Of a stretch of DNA of 64,000 nt, positions 1 to 9,969 are shown in pieces. Origin of the DNA: Balamuthia mandrillaris (Eukaryota; Discosea; Longamoebia; Balamuthiidae); assembly GCA_031835245.1 (NCBI GenBank), contig JAVKOQ010000018.1, positions 315,001-379,000 of the forward strand, written 5' to 3'. Numbering within the stretch: position 1 is the stretch's first letter; each line of letters begins with the position of its first letter. Position numbers and translations under genes: made by a program. Below the pieces are notes generated by a model. That model had not been told where the DNA came from. It did no database searches and was given only the letters and a program-made list of their open reading frames with translations.

Positions 1-17
1 AGAACAAGGTGAGTTAC

Positions 18-1385
18 CGAGATTCCAAGTGCCAACGAATAGAGTTATTTCGCCTTTATCTACAACCTTTACCACATAGAAAAACAAAGGTCAGAATGGA
101 GACGGAGAGAGAGAGAGAGGGGGGGAGGGGGGAGAGAGAGAGGGAGAGAGAGAGAGACGTGCCTCATCTTCATTTTTTCTAACATGCCAAGATACTGAAC
201 CACATTCGCAAATATTTTTGTTGTTGTGAGCCAATATCAGAATATTCAAGCAATAACCAAACAAACCTTCATAAAAGCGTTCTCTATGTTCTTTTGACAA
301 GAAAAGAAACCGCTCCAGCTTCTCTCGTCCTCTCCAACGCAATTTAACCTGTTTGGTGAGAAAACAACTCAGGCAAAGCAAACAAAAGACCAAATAAATA
401 AAATCAAAACAAAGAAAGACTAGAAAACAAGCATAACGCAAAAATAACGAACCTTGTGATCGCTGACATGGGAGCGAGTTACTTGAAGCAAGTCCGATGC
501 AGAGCGGCTAATTTTTTCTTGCTTGTTGGGCTTATGGAAGTGAATGAACTTGTTATGAAGATCAAATTCGACGACTTTCGGCACATGTCCTCGTTTGGTC
601 AGCTTTCGGGCTTCGAATCGTACTGTGCCCTGCGTTCAAGTTCAGTCAGAAGAGAAGAGACCAAAACGGCATAGAGAAAGAGAAGGCAAAAAAACAATAG
701 GAAAGAGAAAAGAAAAGAGAAAGTACGCTAGGGTAAGATTCTCTGCTTATCCAAGAACGCGAGTGCTCTCCCACTTTATCCATAATCTTTCTTTCCCAAT
801 ATTCATCGGTGTCACTGTCCGTCTCATCGCTCTCCTCCCCATCATTATCTGCCACTTCACTCAACGAAGAAGTAGACGGTGATGATGTAGGAGAAGAAGG
901 AGAAAAAGAGGAGGGAGGAGGAAAGTGGGCGGAAGGAGAAAAAGATCGCGGTGAAGAGAGCTCGGAGTCGCGTACTCTTGGAGAAGAACCTCCTCTTCTA
1001 TGCGGACTTATCGTTTTGGTAACGTTGTTAGTATTGTTGTTATCAGTGATGGTGTCGTTATTGGTTTGGTTAGGGGCATAACTGGCTCGTCTTCTGGAAG
1101 AATTCTCCCCGCCTATTATTATGTCAGAAGCACTTTTTTTGGCACGTGCCCACGAAGCAGCAGATGGAGCTGCTGGAACGTAAGAATCGCCTGTGTCGGC
1201 GCTCTTGGATAACTTGGTTGGCGGAGCAGAAAAGAACGGAGAAGAGGATGTTTGTTTGAGAGGAGGTAGTTTTGGAGATTGTGAAGTGGAAGAAGGGTTT
1301 TCGTTGGGGGTTGTTTTGAAGGATTCGATCGATGTAGAGCTGCGGGTTGTTTTTTGTCTACTAGCTTCTATTTCTTTCTGGTTAT

Positions 1386-1434
<49 letters not shown>

Positions 1435-1438
1435 AGGG

Positions 1439-1479
<41 letters not shown>

Positions 1480-2536
1480 GAAAAAATGAGTGGAGCGTAA
1501 TGGGAAAAATGAGAGAAGAAAGGATCTTTTACATCGACACTGCTCGTCATGTTCTGCAATTTCTCTTCTATCTCTTCAAACTTTTCGTGACCCTTTTGGA
1601 AGAAGCTTTTGAGAGCTTTCATTGTGTCTCGCATCCCACAGAGAGTAGAACAGCGTGCCTTTGCCATAGTGCTGTCGAGATCTTGAGTGACTTTACCTCC
1701 AGCTACCTCTATTTCGGTCAGCACTGCGTCTCGTGCTCGTTCAGCCTATATAGCGTCGATTAACAAGATTAAAACCTGTTCAAAGAAAGAAGATAGAGCG
1801 GAAGGGCGAGGGGGAGAGTGAAGAGAAAAAGTAAGAAACGACAAGAAAGAAACCTCCAGTAGCTTGTCCATATTCACACCGCCTTTAAGCGCTCTTATTT
1901 TTTGAATCTGTCAACATTGCCAAATGAGTTGCAACGAAACGAGAGGAGGGGGGTGAGAGAGAGAGAGAGATACGTTTTGTTGCGCATTTGTGAGTTTTTT
2001 CTTTAATGGGACCACTTCAGTAGTATACATTCTCTGTAACATAGATTTAAAAAAAAAACAAAAGAGGGCTACTAAGTAACTAGCGATAATGGAAGACCGA
2101 GAAAAGACAAAAGTAAAATAACCTTCATATCATTCATAGATTCCTCGGAAAGGCTCAATGAGAATCGCAAGTCTGATAGAACAGAGTTCTGTGGGGAAAT
2201 AAATAAACCATTAAGAGCAAGAGAAGAAGAAGAGAAGAAGAAGATGAAGAAGAACAAGAAGAAGAAGAACAAGAAGAACAAGAACAAGAACAAGAACAAG
2301 AACAAGAACAAGAATGAAGAGAGTGATACCATTTTCGAATTAAGTTCTCCCATGAAGGTGTTGACGTTGGCAAACTCTCCCAACCATTCAGCTGTGAATG
2401 GACAAAGAAGAAGAAGATTAAGTTACTGAAGACGTGACACAAGGAGAAACGCAGAGAAGAAAGAAGCAAAGAGAAGAGAGAAGAGAGAAGAGCAAAGAGA
2501 GAAGCTGACAACAAAACAGAGAAAGAGGAGAGAGAA

Positions 2537-2578
<42 letters not shown>

Positions 2579-2898
2579 GCCAAACCTAGTATAGGCTCTT
2601 GATAACGCAGTTTGAGGCTGCTCTTGTCAAAGGCCGAAGAGAGCATCCTCGTCTTGTCCAAATGGTGCTGCAAGCTCTCGTTGGCCTTGCGCAGCGGCGA
2701 GAGGACGCGCGTGTACAGCCGAAGAAACCTTTCTACACCCTGTTTTTTGTGTTTAGTCTAGTCTTGTTCGCTAGCGAGGGAACAGAAAGCGAAAAGGTCA
2801 GGAGAAGAACAGCAAAAAAAAGTTACCCTGAGTTGATCTTCCAGCTGTAATAGCAACGCATTGGTTTCATCCTTGTTCGTGCCCGTCGAGCTTGTCAT
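18..2898 (-). CDS. Inositol polyphosphate 5-phosphatase with N-terminal BAR-like and PH-like regions (3' end off window)
   Basis: The nine exons I can place are 2827-2898, 2586-2739, 2330-2391, 2123-2188, 1854-1907, 1533-1745, 727-1377, 453-629 and 18-66. All phases close, and a GT donor at 17 leads off the left edge. Residues 1-207 are helical and amphipathic (VERFLRLYTRV, KARCSTLCGMRDTMKAL) and look like a BAR-type membrane-binding coiled coil. Residues 208-424 are Ser/Pro-rich and disordered. Residues 425-483 look like a PH-type beta segment (TVRFEARKLTKRG, VVEFDLHNKFIHFHK). The last exon carries LFVGTWNLG, which matches the first strand motif of the 5-phosphatase (IPPc) fold. The family removes the 5-phosphate from phosphoinositides; a BAR plus PH layout suggests action at curved endocytic membranes. 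The catalytic core is outside the window, so activity cannot be judged. The start is the only ATG giving the helical N terminus. Confidence 0.75.
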
Positions 2899-3267
2899 TC
2901 CTAGGAATGGCCACGGTCGGTCTCTCTCCAGCACGTTTGTTCGGTTTTAATCAGAGGAAAGGGATTTGTAGTTTCCGAACAAAAAACAAAATATGGGGGG
3001 AAAAAGCAAACACGCGAGAGAGTCCACCACCCCACTTCCAGACAAGGCCTTCTCTTCTCTCTTTATCTTTTTCTCTTCTTCGTTAATCTTGCAATTGCAT
3101 ATGAGAAAATTGTGGGAAACAATAGGGCAATAAAGATCATATGAAAGTGTCTGCTGTGAGAGGGTGGAATGGGAGGACAAAAACCTTTCCGTCTGAGAGG
3201 GAAAAGCGTTCATTACGTCGACACCAATAACGTTCAATGTCGACGTGAGAAAGTTTTCGTGACGACA
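2899..3267. other. Intergenic stretch, probable promoter of the 5-phosphatase gene
   Basis: No coding frame with a recognisable product is visible on either strand. The minus-strand gene starts at 2898, so its promoter should lie here, but I see no clear TATA box. Confidence 0.4.
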
Positions 3268-4069
3268 TGAAGAAAGCGTGCAATAAATAATGGGTTGAAA
3301 AAACGACGAAGATCAGATTCTGCTTTGGAACCATCAGCTGCACAACCTCTGGCTCCAGGAGCAAAGGATGATGATGGTCCTTGCCTGCTGAGCAAGAAAG
3401 AAGTGGCACAACTGTTCGGTGAAGACACGTCTCGCTATGAGCGAGCGCGAGAGATCTGCACGGGGTGGCGCTCCCTGAAAGATCCCGTGGTGGAGGGCAA
3501 TACCCTCCGCGCCAAAGTCCCAGGCGTACACCACTCCTACTACCGATTGGGGCTATCCTTGCAAGCATGCCGAGTGGAGCAGCAGCCCAGAGAGTTTTAG
3601 CCGACGGGAGAGCCTGTCGACGTTGTTGCAGGGCAAGACCAAGAGGCAGATGCTGGACCTCCTCTTGAGCTGGCTGAGACGAACGAAAGGGTGCGTCAAC
3701 AGATGTATGCAGCTCTTGAGAGGAAGGATGAGGATGATAAGGACGAGGACGAGGACGAAGGCGATGATGATAGCGAAGAGGACGATGAGGAAGAGGAAGA
3801 TAGCGATGAAGACAGCAGCGAGGAGGACAGCAGTGATGACTATTGAGGTGTGTCTTCTCCTTCTTCTCCCTGTGATATCTTCCCCTTCCAACTAATCAAC
3901 AACAGGCAAGAGGAAGGCTAACAGCACGCAGGGGCGGTGCTGCTAACCTGGAGCACCGCCTCTTGTTGTAGCGCCAGACCAACAGCTGTTGGTGGAGGCC
4001 TGGGTGGAACCGTTGACGAAGAGGATGAGGATGAGGATGAGGATGAAGATGAAGAAGATGGTGGTTGTT
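3268..4069 (+). pseudogene. Decayed SWIM-type zinc-finger protein with acidic tail
   Basis: Frame 1 from about 3271 reads through a basic start and a segment YERAREICTGWRSLKDPVVE, typical of the strand before a SWIM finger, then stops at TAG 3598. The CxH half of the finger (WGYPCKHAEW, then GKTKRQMLDLLLSWL) is in frame 2 at 3548-3680. The next acidic stretch (ETNERVRQQMYAAL, then long Asp/Glu runs) returns to frame 1 and stops at 3844. Frame 1 has no ATG, and the first Cys pair of the CxC...CxH finger is missing. Short introns (for example 3833-3905 and 3937-3971) could rescue the acidic tail to 4069 but not the split finger. SWIM fingers bind DNA or protein. I read this as a relic; a heavily spliced live gene is the alternative. 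Confidence 0.4.
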
Positions 4070-4297
4070 GAGGAGGAAGAAGAAAAGGAGGTGATGAAGT
4101 GTGGAAGAAGGGGAGTAGGACTGTGGAAGAGAAAGCCGCGGCTTTCCTTTGGGATTAGATATGTAAATAAAAGAAGGAAAGATAGTCTTTTCTTTTTGGC
4201 GTTGAAACATTAACTGTGTATAAATGCATGTATAAAAACAACAAAATGAAAGGAACAAAGGGACAGGACTGGTGCTGTTTTTTGTAAAATAAAAACC

Positions 4298-4608
4298 TTA
4301 AACAGGAGTGCCACAGCCAGTACAGAAACGAGCGCCGGCCATCAATTCCTTGCCGCAGCCTCTGCAGCCTGCTGGCTTTGGAGCGGCCACTGGAGTGCCG
4401 CAGCCGCTGCAAAACTTGGCCATTGGCACTATACTGGTTCCACACTTGGAAGAACAGTAAGATAGCCGTTTGGATCGAGAACAGAAAACGAAGGAAGCGA
4501 AAAGAGAAACGAGAAAAGCGAAAAGAAGAAATAAATGAAAAGCAAAGAGCATAACAAGAGAACAAGAAGAAAGCAAAGAAAGATAAATAAAAGAAATGAA
4601 ACGAAGGC

Positions 4609-4643
<35 letters not shown>

Positions 4644-6154
4644 GCTACCTGAGTACAAAACTTAGCAGTTCCACCAGCTGCAGAAGCAGGTGCTGAAGGA
4701 GTAGGGTCACGGACATCTACAGGACCAATGCCCATCCTTCCTGACTCAGCACAACCCTTGCAATAGGCGTGAGTACGGCCAGGAGCTGGAATGAAGCCAT
4801 TCTCACGAGCTAGCTCCTTGTGGCAGCTGGTGCACCTGAAACAGCTCTCATGGAAGAGCTTGTCGAGGGCTTGAATATAATGCCCATATCCTATATTCTT
4901 GTTGCAACCAGCACAGATGAGGTCGCTGCTGGAAGTAGAGGATGTAGGAGAAGGCGGAGCGGGAGGTGAAGAGAAGGAGGATGAAGACGGAGAAGAAGTT
5001 GAGGGAGAGTAAGCGCGAGCGGATGAAGGAGGAGAGGTTCTTGTGGAAGAAGAAGATGAAGAGAAGGAAGAAGTGGAAGTGTAGCTAGCAGGAGAGGAAC
5101 GAGGCGAAGCGGCAGGAGCGGGAGCAGGAGCTGGAACAGCAGCAGCAGCAGGAGTAGCTCTGGGAGACGCAGCAGAGTAAGAAGGGGTTGGCGTTCTAGG
5201 AGAAGGAGTGGTTGTTGTCTTAGGAGAGGTGGTGACGGCAGAAGATGAAGAAGAGAATGACGAAGGTGTAGAAGGAGAAGTAGGTGTGGCACGAGGAGAA
5301 GAGGTAGAAATAGAAGAGGAAGTTGTGGTAGCGGTGGAAGAGGAAGAGGATCTGCCACTGAAGCCAGGAGCAGTTCCTGACGAGGAAGGAGGCTTGTAGG
5401 AAGAACTGCTGGTGGTGGTAGTGGTGGTAGTGGTAGTCTTGTTGAATGAAGGGGAAGCGCTGACTGTTGGTGTGCTGCTCGGGACCAGTGGTTTTGGTGC
5501 AGCAGTAACAGGGGAAGGAGCGGCAACGGTGGACTTTGGGGCAGCAGCTCCAGCACCAAATGTCTTTTTGGCTGCTGGGCTTGAAGCTGCCGCAGGAGCT
5601 GGAGTGCCTGGTCGGACGCCTGCACCACCTCCCCTGGCTCCTCCACCAGGACGAGCACCAGTGCTTTTTAACTTGGGCATTCCTCCAGCAAATGGGTTGA
5701 AGCCTGCCAACGGTTGAGCACCTCCTCCTCCACCTCCACCTCCTCCTCCTCCCATCGCCATGGCACCACCGCTTGGTTCTATTCAAACAACAAGAAAGAC
5801 ATTAGGTTCAGGAAAAAAAAAACAAGTAAATGCAAAGAAAGATACAAAGAGATAACGAAGCAACGACAGAAAAAAAAAACTCGCACAAAAATCAAAAACG
5901 TACACACGCAATTCTAACGACAAAAAAAAAACATAAACATAGAATGGCAAGCACTGGAAAAAAAACGTACTGGGTGCAGTGGTCATCGGCTTGCTACAAT
6001 CTTTGGTGACCGTCTTTTTGAGCCCGCCCTTGTTGAAGCCATTGATGGAAGAGAGCAGGGCGCCGCGAGCGGGGGAGGCAGCGGTTGCAGGCAGGCCTGT
6101 CACGGGTGGTGGTGGGGGAGGGGCTCCCGGTGGTGGCGGCGGCGGTGCACTCAT
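4298..6154 (-). CDS. WH2, proline-rich, LIM and zinc-ribbon protein (actin-cytoskeleton adaptor)
   Basis: Three exons (5971-6154, 4649-5778, 4298-4444) give 486 residues with closed phases. The N terminus is a polyproline run followed by RGALLSSINGFNKGGLKKT, a verprolin-type WH2 motif that binds G-actin. A long low-complexity Ser/Thr/Pro/Gly linker follows. Near residue 349 begins a LIM domain (CAGC, then HESCFRCTSC, then a final CKGC pair). The C terminus has paired zinc ribbons (AKFCTQCGTSI, AKFCSGCGTPV, then GCRGCGKEL and ARFCTGCGTPV). The last intron splits the first ribbon between Q and C, and the join restores a normal CxxC. LIM domains recruit partners at actin structures; WH2 with polyproline suggests profilin/actin handling. 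I do not know a named orthologue with this domain order. Confidence 0.8.
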
Positions 6155-6387
6155 TGCGGTCAGATTACTTTTTTTTAGTTGAGCAGTGCTACTCGATTAC
6201 TACACTTTCTTTGCCGTTACTTTTTTTTTGTGACAACCAAAAATAATCCATTTTTTTTTTTGGGTTTATTAATTTATGTGGACACATGTGTTTGATATTT
6301 GATTGGCCAAAGTCTGGTTTGTTCCTCTCTCTTCTCTCTCTCTCTCTCTCTCTCTCTTTCCATTGGTGTGCTGTTGCGTAGTGGTGA

Positions 6388-6519
6388 ACCCGTCGTCTGT
6401 TGAGGTTCACCGTAGAGACTGCTAACCACGGCAAAGGAACTTTGGTGCTAGGAGGCCCTGCTGAGCAACCCTTGTTCTTCTTTTGGTCTTGCCATGGCCA
6501 TTTCCACTTTGAGTTCGTT

Positions 6520-6555
<36 letters not shown>

Positions 6556-6915
6556 TCTCTCTCTCTCTCTCTCTTCTCTCTTCGGCTTTCTTGTCTCGTC
6601 TTGTTGCAACTAACAACACACCAACCATAGGGGGGCTACACTCACTATTTGTTGGAGGACGAAGCTCCTTACCGCAACGTGAAGGAACGCGGAAGGAAGC
6701 AAGGCTACTCGTGTACGACGGCTACCGTCGTCTGAGCAACCCCAGCTTGCCTTGCTCGACATGTCCTGCGCCAGCCAAGGCATTCAACCCGGATGGGTGG
6801 ACAACTTGGACTGCCAGTGGTTGGACATCACCGACGTGGAGCCTGGGGTTACTACTGGTAACCTACCTTATTCGGCCGGACGAGAACGAGATAGAAGGAG
6901 AGCGAGAAGGGTGAG
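6388..6915 (+). pseudogene. Lysyl-oxidase-like pseudogene
   Basis: The lysyl oxidase copper-talon region is recognisable but spread over three frames. Frame 1 (6388-6510) reads LLRFTVETANHGKGTLVLGG and then CHGHFHFE, the His-rich copper motif. A CT-repeat intron follows. Frame 1 resumes with GYTHYLLEDEAPYR and GRKQGY at 6634-6705. Frame 3 gives YDGYRRLSNPSLP (about 6708-6746). Frame 2 gives SQGIQPGW and LDCQWLDITDVEPG (about 6776-6849). Frame 3 then returns with LLLVTYLIRPDENEIEGE. Three frame changes in 200 bases, plus a TGA just upstream, rule out a simple spliced gene. Intact family members are secreted copper amine oxidases that oxidise lysine in matrix proteins. I infer a recent relic, because family motifs are still nearly perfect. 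Confidence 0.6.
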
Positions 6916-7086
6916 CGTGGCGTTTCTCCGGCAAATGAAATAGGTATCGTAATGGAAGCAGTATACTCAAAGCGCACTTATCAAAACACATGAAGTGAAG
7001 GAGAAGCCTTGTAAAGAATTGTGAAAAGTAAGTTTTTTTTTTACTCCTTTTCTTCCCATTTGGTTAACAATGTTTCTTTTCTTGTT

Positions 7087-7306
7087 AGAAGCTTTGTGAA
7101 ATGGCACCAAAAGCGGAACTGCTTTACAGGAGAGCAACTGGTTGTTTGCTATGAGGACCTCATGCAACAGCTGATTATAGACAACGTTACACTGAATGCA
7201 CTCTTTGCCACATACTCGACTTCCTGGACTACAGCTACACTGTAGAAGATATCCAAAGAGCTGTTCAACTCTATCCTCCATCTCACTCTACAGCTAGAAA
7301 CTTTTA
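7087..7306 (+). pseudogene. Sulfotransferase-like fragment
   Basis: Frame 1 gives KWHQKRNCFTGEQLVVCYED, resembling the C-terminal part of P-loop sulfotransferases (a basic helix followed by 'YEDL'). A second frame from about 7180 gives HILDFLDYSYTVEDIQRAV, matching the helix that follows in the same family ('i..FLd..yt.edi..av'). The two halves are adjacent but out of frame, and no start or P-loop is visible. A splice site near 7065 (TTGTTAG) suggests an original upstream intron. The identification rests on short motifs. Confidence 0.35.
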
Positions 7307-7835
7307 GCCCTGTTGGCTTGGAGCAGAAACCTGGCTGGGACATTCCTCTCGAGTTCTTGCATCTAGTTTTCCTTCTCCATGTCTTTTCAAGCACCAAACA
7401 GATTACAAACTGTTCGTATCAAAAGTGCTAATGCTGTTGCCTTTCAAAAGGACTGGCTTTTACACTAAAACAAAGTTCTTTGACACAAAGAGTTTACTGA
7501 CACTTGCTGAATTTTTTTATGAAAAAAGCTTTATTGAAGGTGAAAGAGTGGCAGAGCCTGACCATCTTGTACAAAGTACAAAGCTACACTCTGTGGTCTA
7601 GCCTCCTACTTTTGATGCCACCAGCATCTACAACAAAGACACATAGTCTGAGTGTGAATGTGTTTTATTGGGAAGCAGTAAGCAATAGACAAGGAGAGGA
7701 ATGTTGGTAAAATCACCAACACTTATCTCAAGACTCCTCATGTTGGATCCGTCCCGGACCCTCAGCTCTCCTTTCTTTTGTATCCCCCATCCTTCCTTTC
7801 TCTCTTTTCCCCTTTCTCTCGGTGTACTTTGAAGC
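7307..7835. other. Unassigned stretch between pseudogene fragments
   Basis: An ATG frame at 7431-7601 (56 codons, with FFDTKSLLTLAEFFYEKSF) looks protein-like but I cannot place it. A minus-strand AATAAA lies near 7664. Nothing else can be supported. Confidence 0.3.
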
Positions 7836-7952
7836 AACGTCGCTGATGAGATCGCTAAGCGATGGAAACGTGACCCGCATGTTTTTGAAACTCGGCCTTT
7901 GGATGGACAGTTCCTCGACTACTCCGTAGCAGCTTTCTGCTATCATGCATAA
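7836..7952 (+). pseudogene. C-terminal fragment of a 3'-5' exonuclease, inverted relative to its N-terminal part
   Basis: This frame reads ADEIAKRWKRDPHVFETRPL and ends DYSVAAFCYHA before TAA at 7950. The pattern 'W.rdp..fe.RPL....l.Ys' is what follows the DEDDy core in EXD1-like exonucleases. The N-terminal part of such a protein lies just downstream on the opposite strand (7855-8825). The two pieces overlap tail to tail around 7945-7952, as expected from an inversion inside one ancestral gene. Confidence 0.35.
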
Positions 7953-8825
7953 CTTTAGGTACAGACCCGTCTTGCAAGAGGGACTTCAACTCAGATGGGA
8001 ATTGCGGCAAAAGGACAAGGTCAAATATCACCACCTGTGTTTCCACGGATACACTGGTTTCCTCCCTTTCGTCTTGCGCTTTCTCCTTTCCACCAGCTTG
8101 AGCTTCAAATGCCACTTGAAGCAAGCAAAGCCGACCTTCTCGACCAAGATTGACCCCTTCGCAGTCCACTGCAACTCGCCCTGCCTTTTGCAGGTCCTAG
8201 TACAACCAAATGCTTAGATTAATTGTGCTCGTCATCGCTGACAAACGGAGGTACAACGCACCGGCACAACATTTCTTACTTTAGCTTCAGTATCCAAAAG
8301 CACGTACTTGCCTCGCTTTGGGATTGCAGCAGATGGTGGTGGCGTTCGTGACGACGGTTGTGCCTTTATCTCACAAAGAGACTTGGAACCAGATGACGAG
8401 GTGGCCGATTCAGGGGTAGAAGAGGAACCAGTGGAGGACGCCTTTGAGACGTTGTTTGAGGATGAGCAAACGGGTAGTGTTGGAGCTTTTTTGTTAGTGG
8501 AAGCAGGCCCCATATCAGATGATGACGAAGCCGGTGTTGAAGTAGATTTCGTTGCAGATGAGACTTTCGGTTTGCTGGGTTCTGCTAAGCGCACCCTAAC
8601 CGCATAATCAGGCCCAAAAACTTGAAACTTGTCAGGGTGTTGTGCAAAGAACTTTTTCATCTTGCCTTTCTGTATGCGTTTCAACTCCACCTTAAAATCC
8701 GTTCCACAATAAGATTGAAACTTCTTGGAGAACAAGTGCAGGGGCACACCCTGTTGTTGTTGGGCGTCAGGCAGCGAGCAAAGGAAGTCTACACATTTTC
8801 TCTCCAGCGTTTTCTTGGAAGTCAT
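7855..8825 (-). pseudogene. EXD1-like 3'-5' exonuclease, truncated after the second motif
   Basis: Exon 1 is 8262-8825 and exon 2 starts at 8196; the 65-base intron and phase 0 fit. Residues 1-95 form a small basic helical domain (LHLFSKKFQSYCGTDFKVEL) reminiscent of winged-helix/LOTUS modules. A Ser-rich linker follows. The nuclease domain starts VAVDCEGVNLGREGRLCLLQ, with the DxE metal ligands of the DEDD fold, and continues to PKVMHD. After that the frame turns to unrelated sequence and stops at 7855. The expected FDTQ and RPL...Y motifs are absent from this strand; an RPL...Y-like piece lies inverted at 7836-7952. The N-terminal exons alone could still make a protein, but the nuclease would lack catalytic residues. 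Confidence 0.5.
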
Positions 8826-9922
8826 CTTTGTCAGTCCAACAGTTCCTCCTCTCCTGGTTTTTTTTTTTTTGGGGGGGTTTGTGAGTAAGTGAAAAGAATA
8901 TACTGTGCACCACATACCAGCAGCATGTCCTGTCCAGGACACGCCAACCACCCGAGCCAACTTAATTTATCATTGCGTGGCCACCACCCATTATTACTGG
9001 CTTTCTTATATCCACAACCGCCAGGAGTAGCGTTGTAGTAGCGATCCATTTTGCTGGTGAGTGTTGCGGCGGAAAGGAGAGAGTGAGGATGCATCAAGAA
9101 GCAGAAAAAGTCAGATACCCTGCGAAGTTGTGGGACACTGTCTCCCCATGACACTACTCGCTCCAACGTGTCAGCCTTTATGGTTGTTGTTTGGAGTGTG
9201 GTTCAGGCGGTTCCACTTCGTCGGCGTCTCCTTCCACCTGGCTCCCTGAAAGACGGCCGCTTCTTCTGTCATGGCGTGTTGCAGTCTTTTTAATAAACCC
9301 AACACACTTCCATCATCCTCCGGATGTTTACCCGATTCGCACGGCCCGCACGTGGCTCACCTCCGCCCGACCATGTGGCCTGATGCACTCAAACATCTCA
9401 CGCTTGTCCGTACAGACCTCCCACCTACGCTTTCGCCATCGCCCTTGCATGGGAGTGGGATAAGCGATCGGAGATACGATACCTTTCTTCGTGCGATTTT
9501 TTAGTTACTTAAAAACTCTCTGTCCTCTCCTGTACTTGCTCGTGTCTCTCTTTGTCTGCCATAACTGCTTCTTGTTCTTCCTTCTCATTTCCTGTGTCTG
9601 GTTGAAGTACTTTTTGTTGTACTCTCGGGAAGGAGCTAAAAGTTTTTTGTTGCTTTTGTGGCCTTGTTTGTCCGCTTTTCTCAATTGCTGTTGGTACAAG
9701 TTCGACGGTCAAGCCCTGACTGCTTACCTCATTTTCCCTTGTGTACTTGTGAACTTGTAAACGTGTTCATGAAAACGGAAAGGTTTTAGCCATAGGTTGA
9801 TGATACAGAACACGAAATGAAAGAGCAAAATGGTGCGTTATTATTTTTTTTTCGTTCCTTGTTTCAATGGGTATCAACTTAATGATAGCCATGGATATAA
9901 AGCAGTTACAAAAACCAAATGA

Positions 9923-9967
<45 letters not shown>

Positions 9968-9969
9968 TT
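8826..9969. other. Gene-poor degenerate stretch with a possible expansin-like fragment
   Basis: On the minus strand, 8890-9050 reads MDRYYNATPGGCGYKKASN and then NGWWPRNDKL, reminiscent of the start of barwin/expansin-type secreted domains, but it soon breaks down. Open frames of 60-90 codons at 9061-9504 and 9491-9760 show no recognisable domain. A (GA)n run sits at about 9926-9962, in the 3' flank of the next minus-strand gene. Confidence 0.3.

Noticed and set aside
3526-3600. TAG at 3598 as stop-codon readthrough or altered genetic code
   Set aside because: TAG, TAA and TGA all serve as normal stops in the intact genes here; decay or a short intron explains it better.
9491-9760. Hydrophobic 89-codon frame on plus and a polar frame on minus
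   Set aside because: No homology, no splice context, and both frames are equally plausible, so neither is supported.
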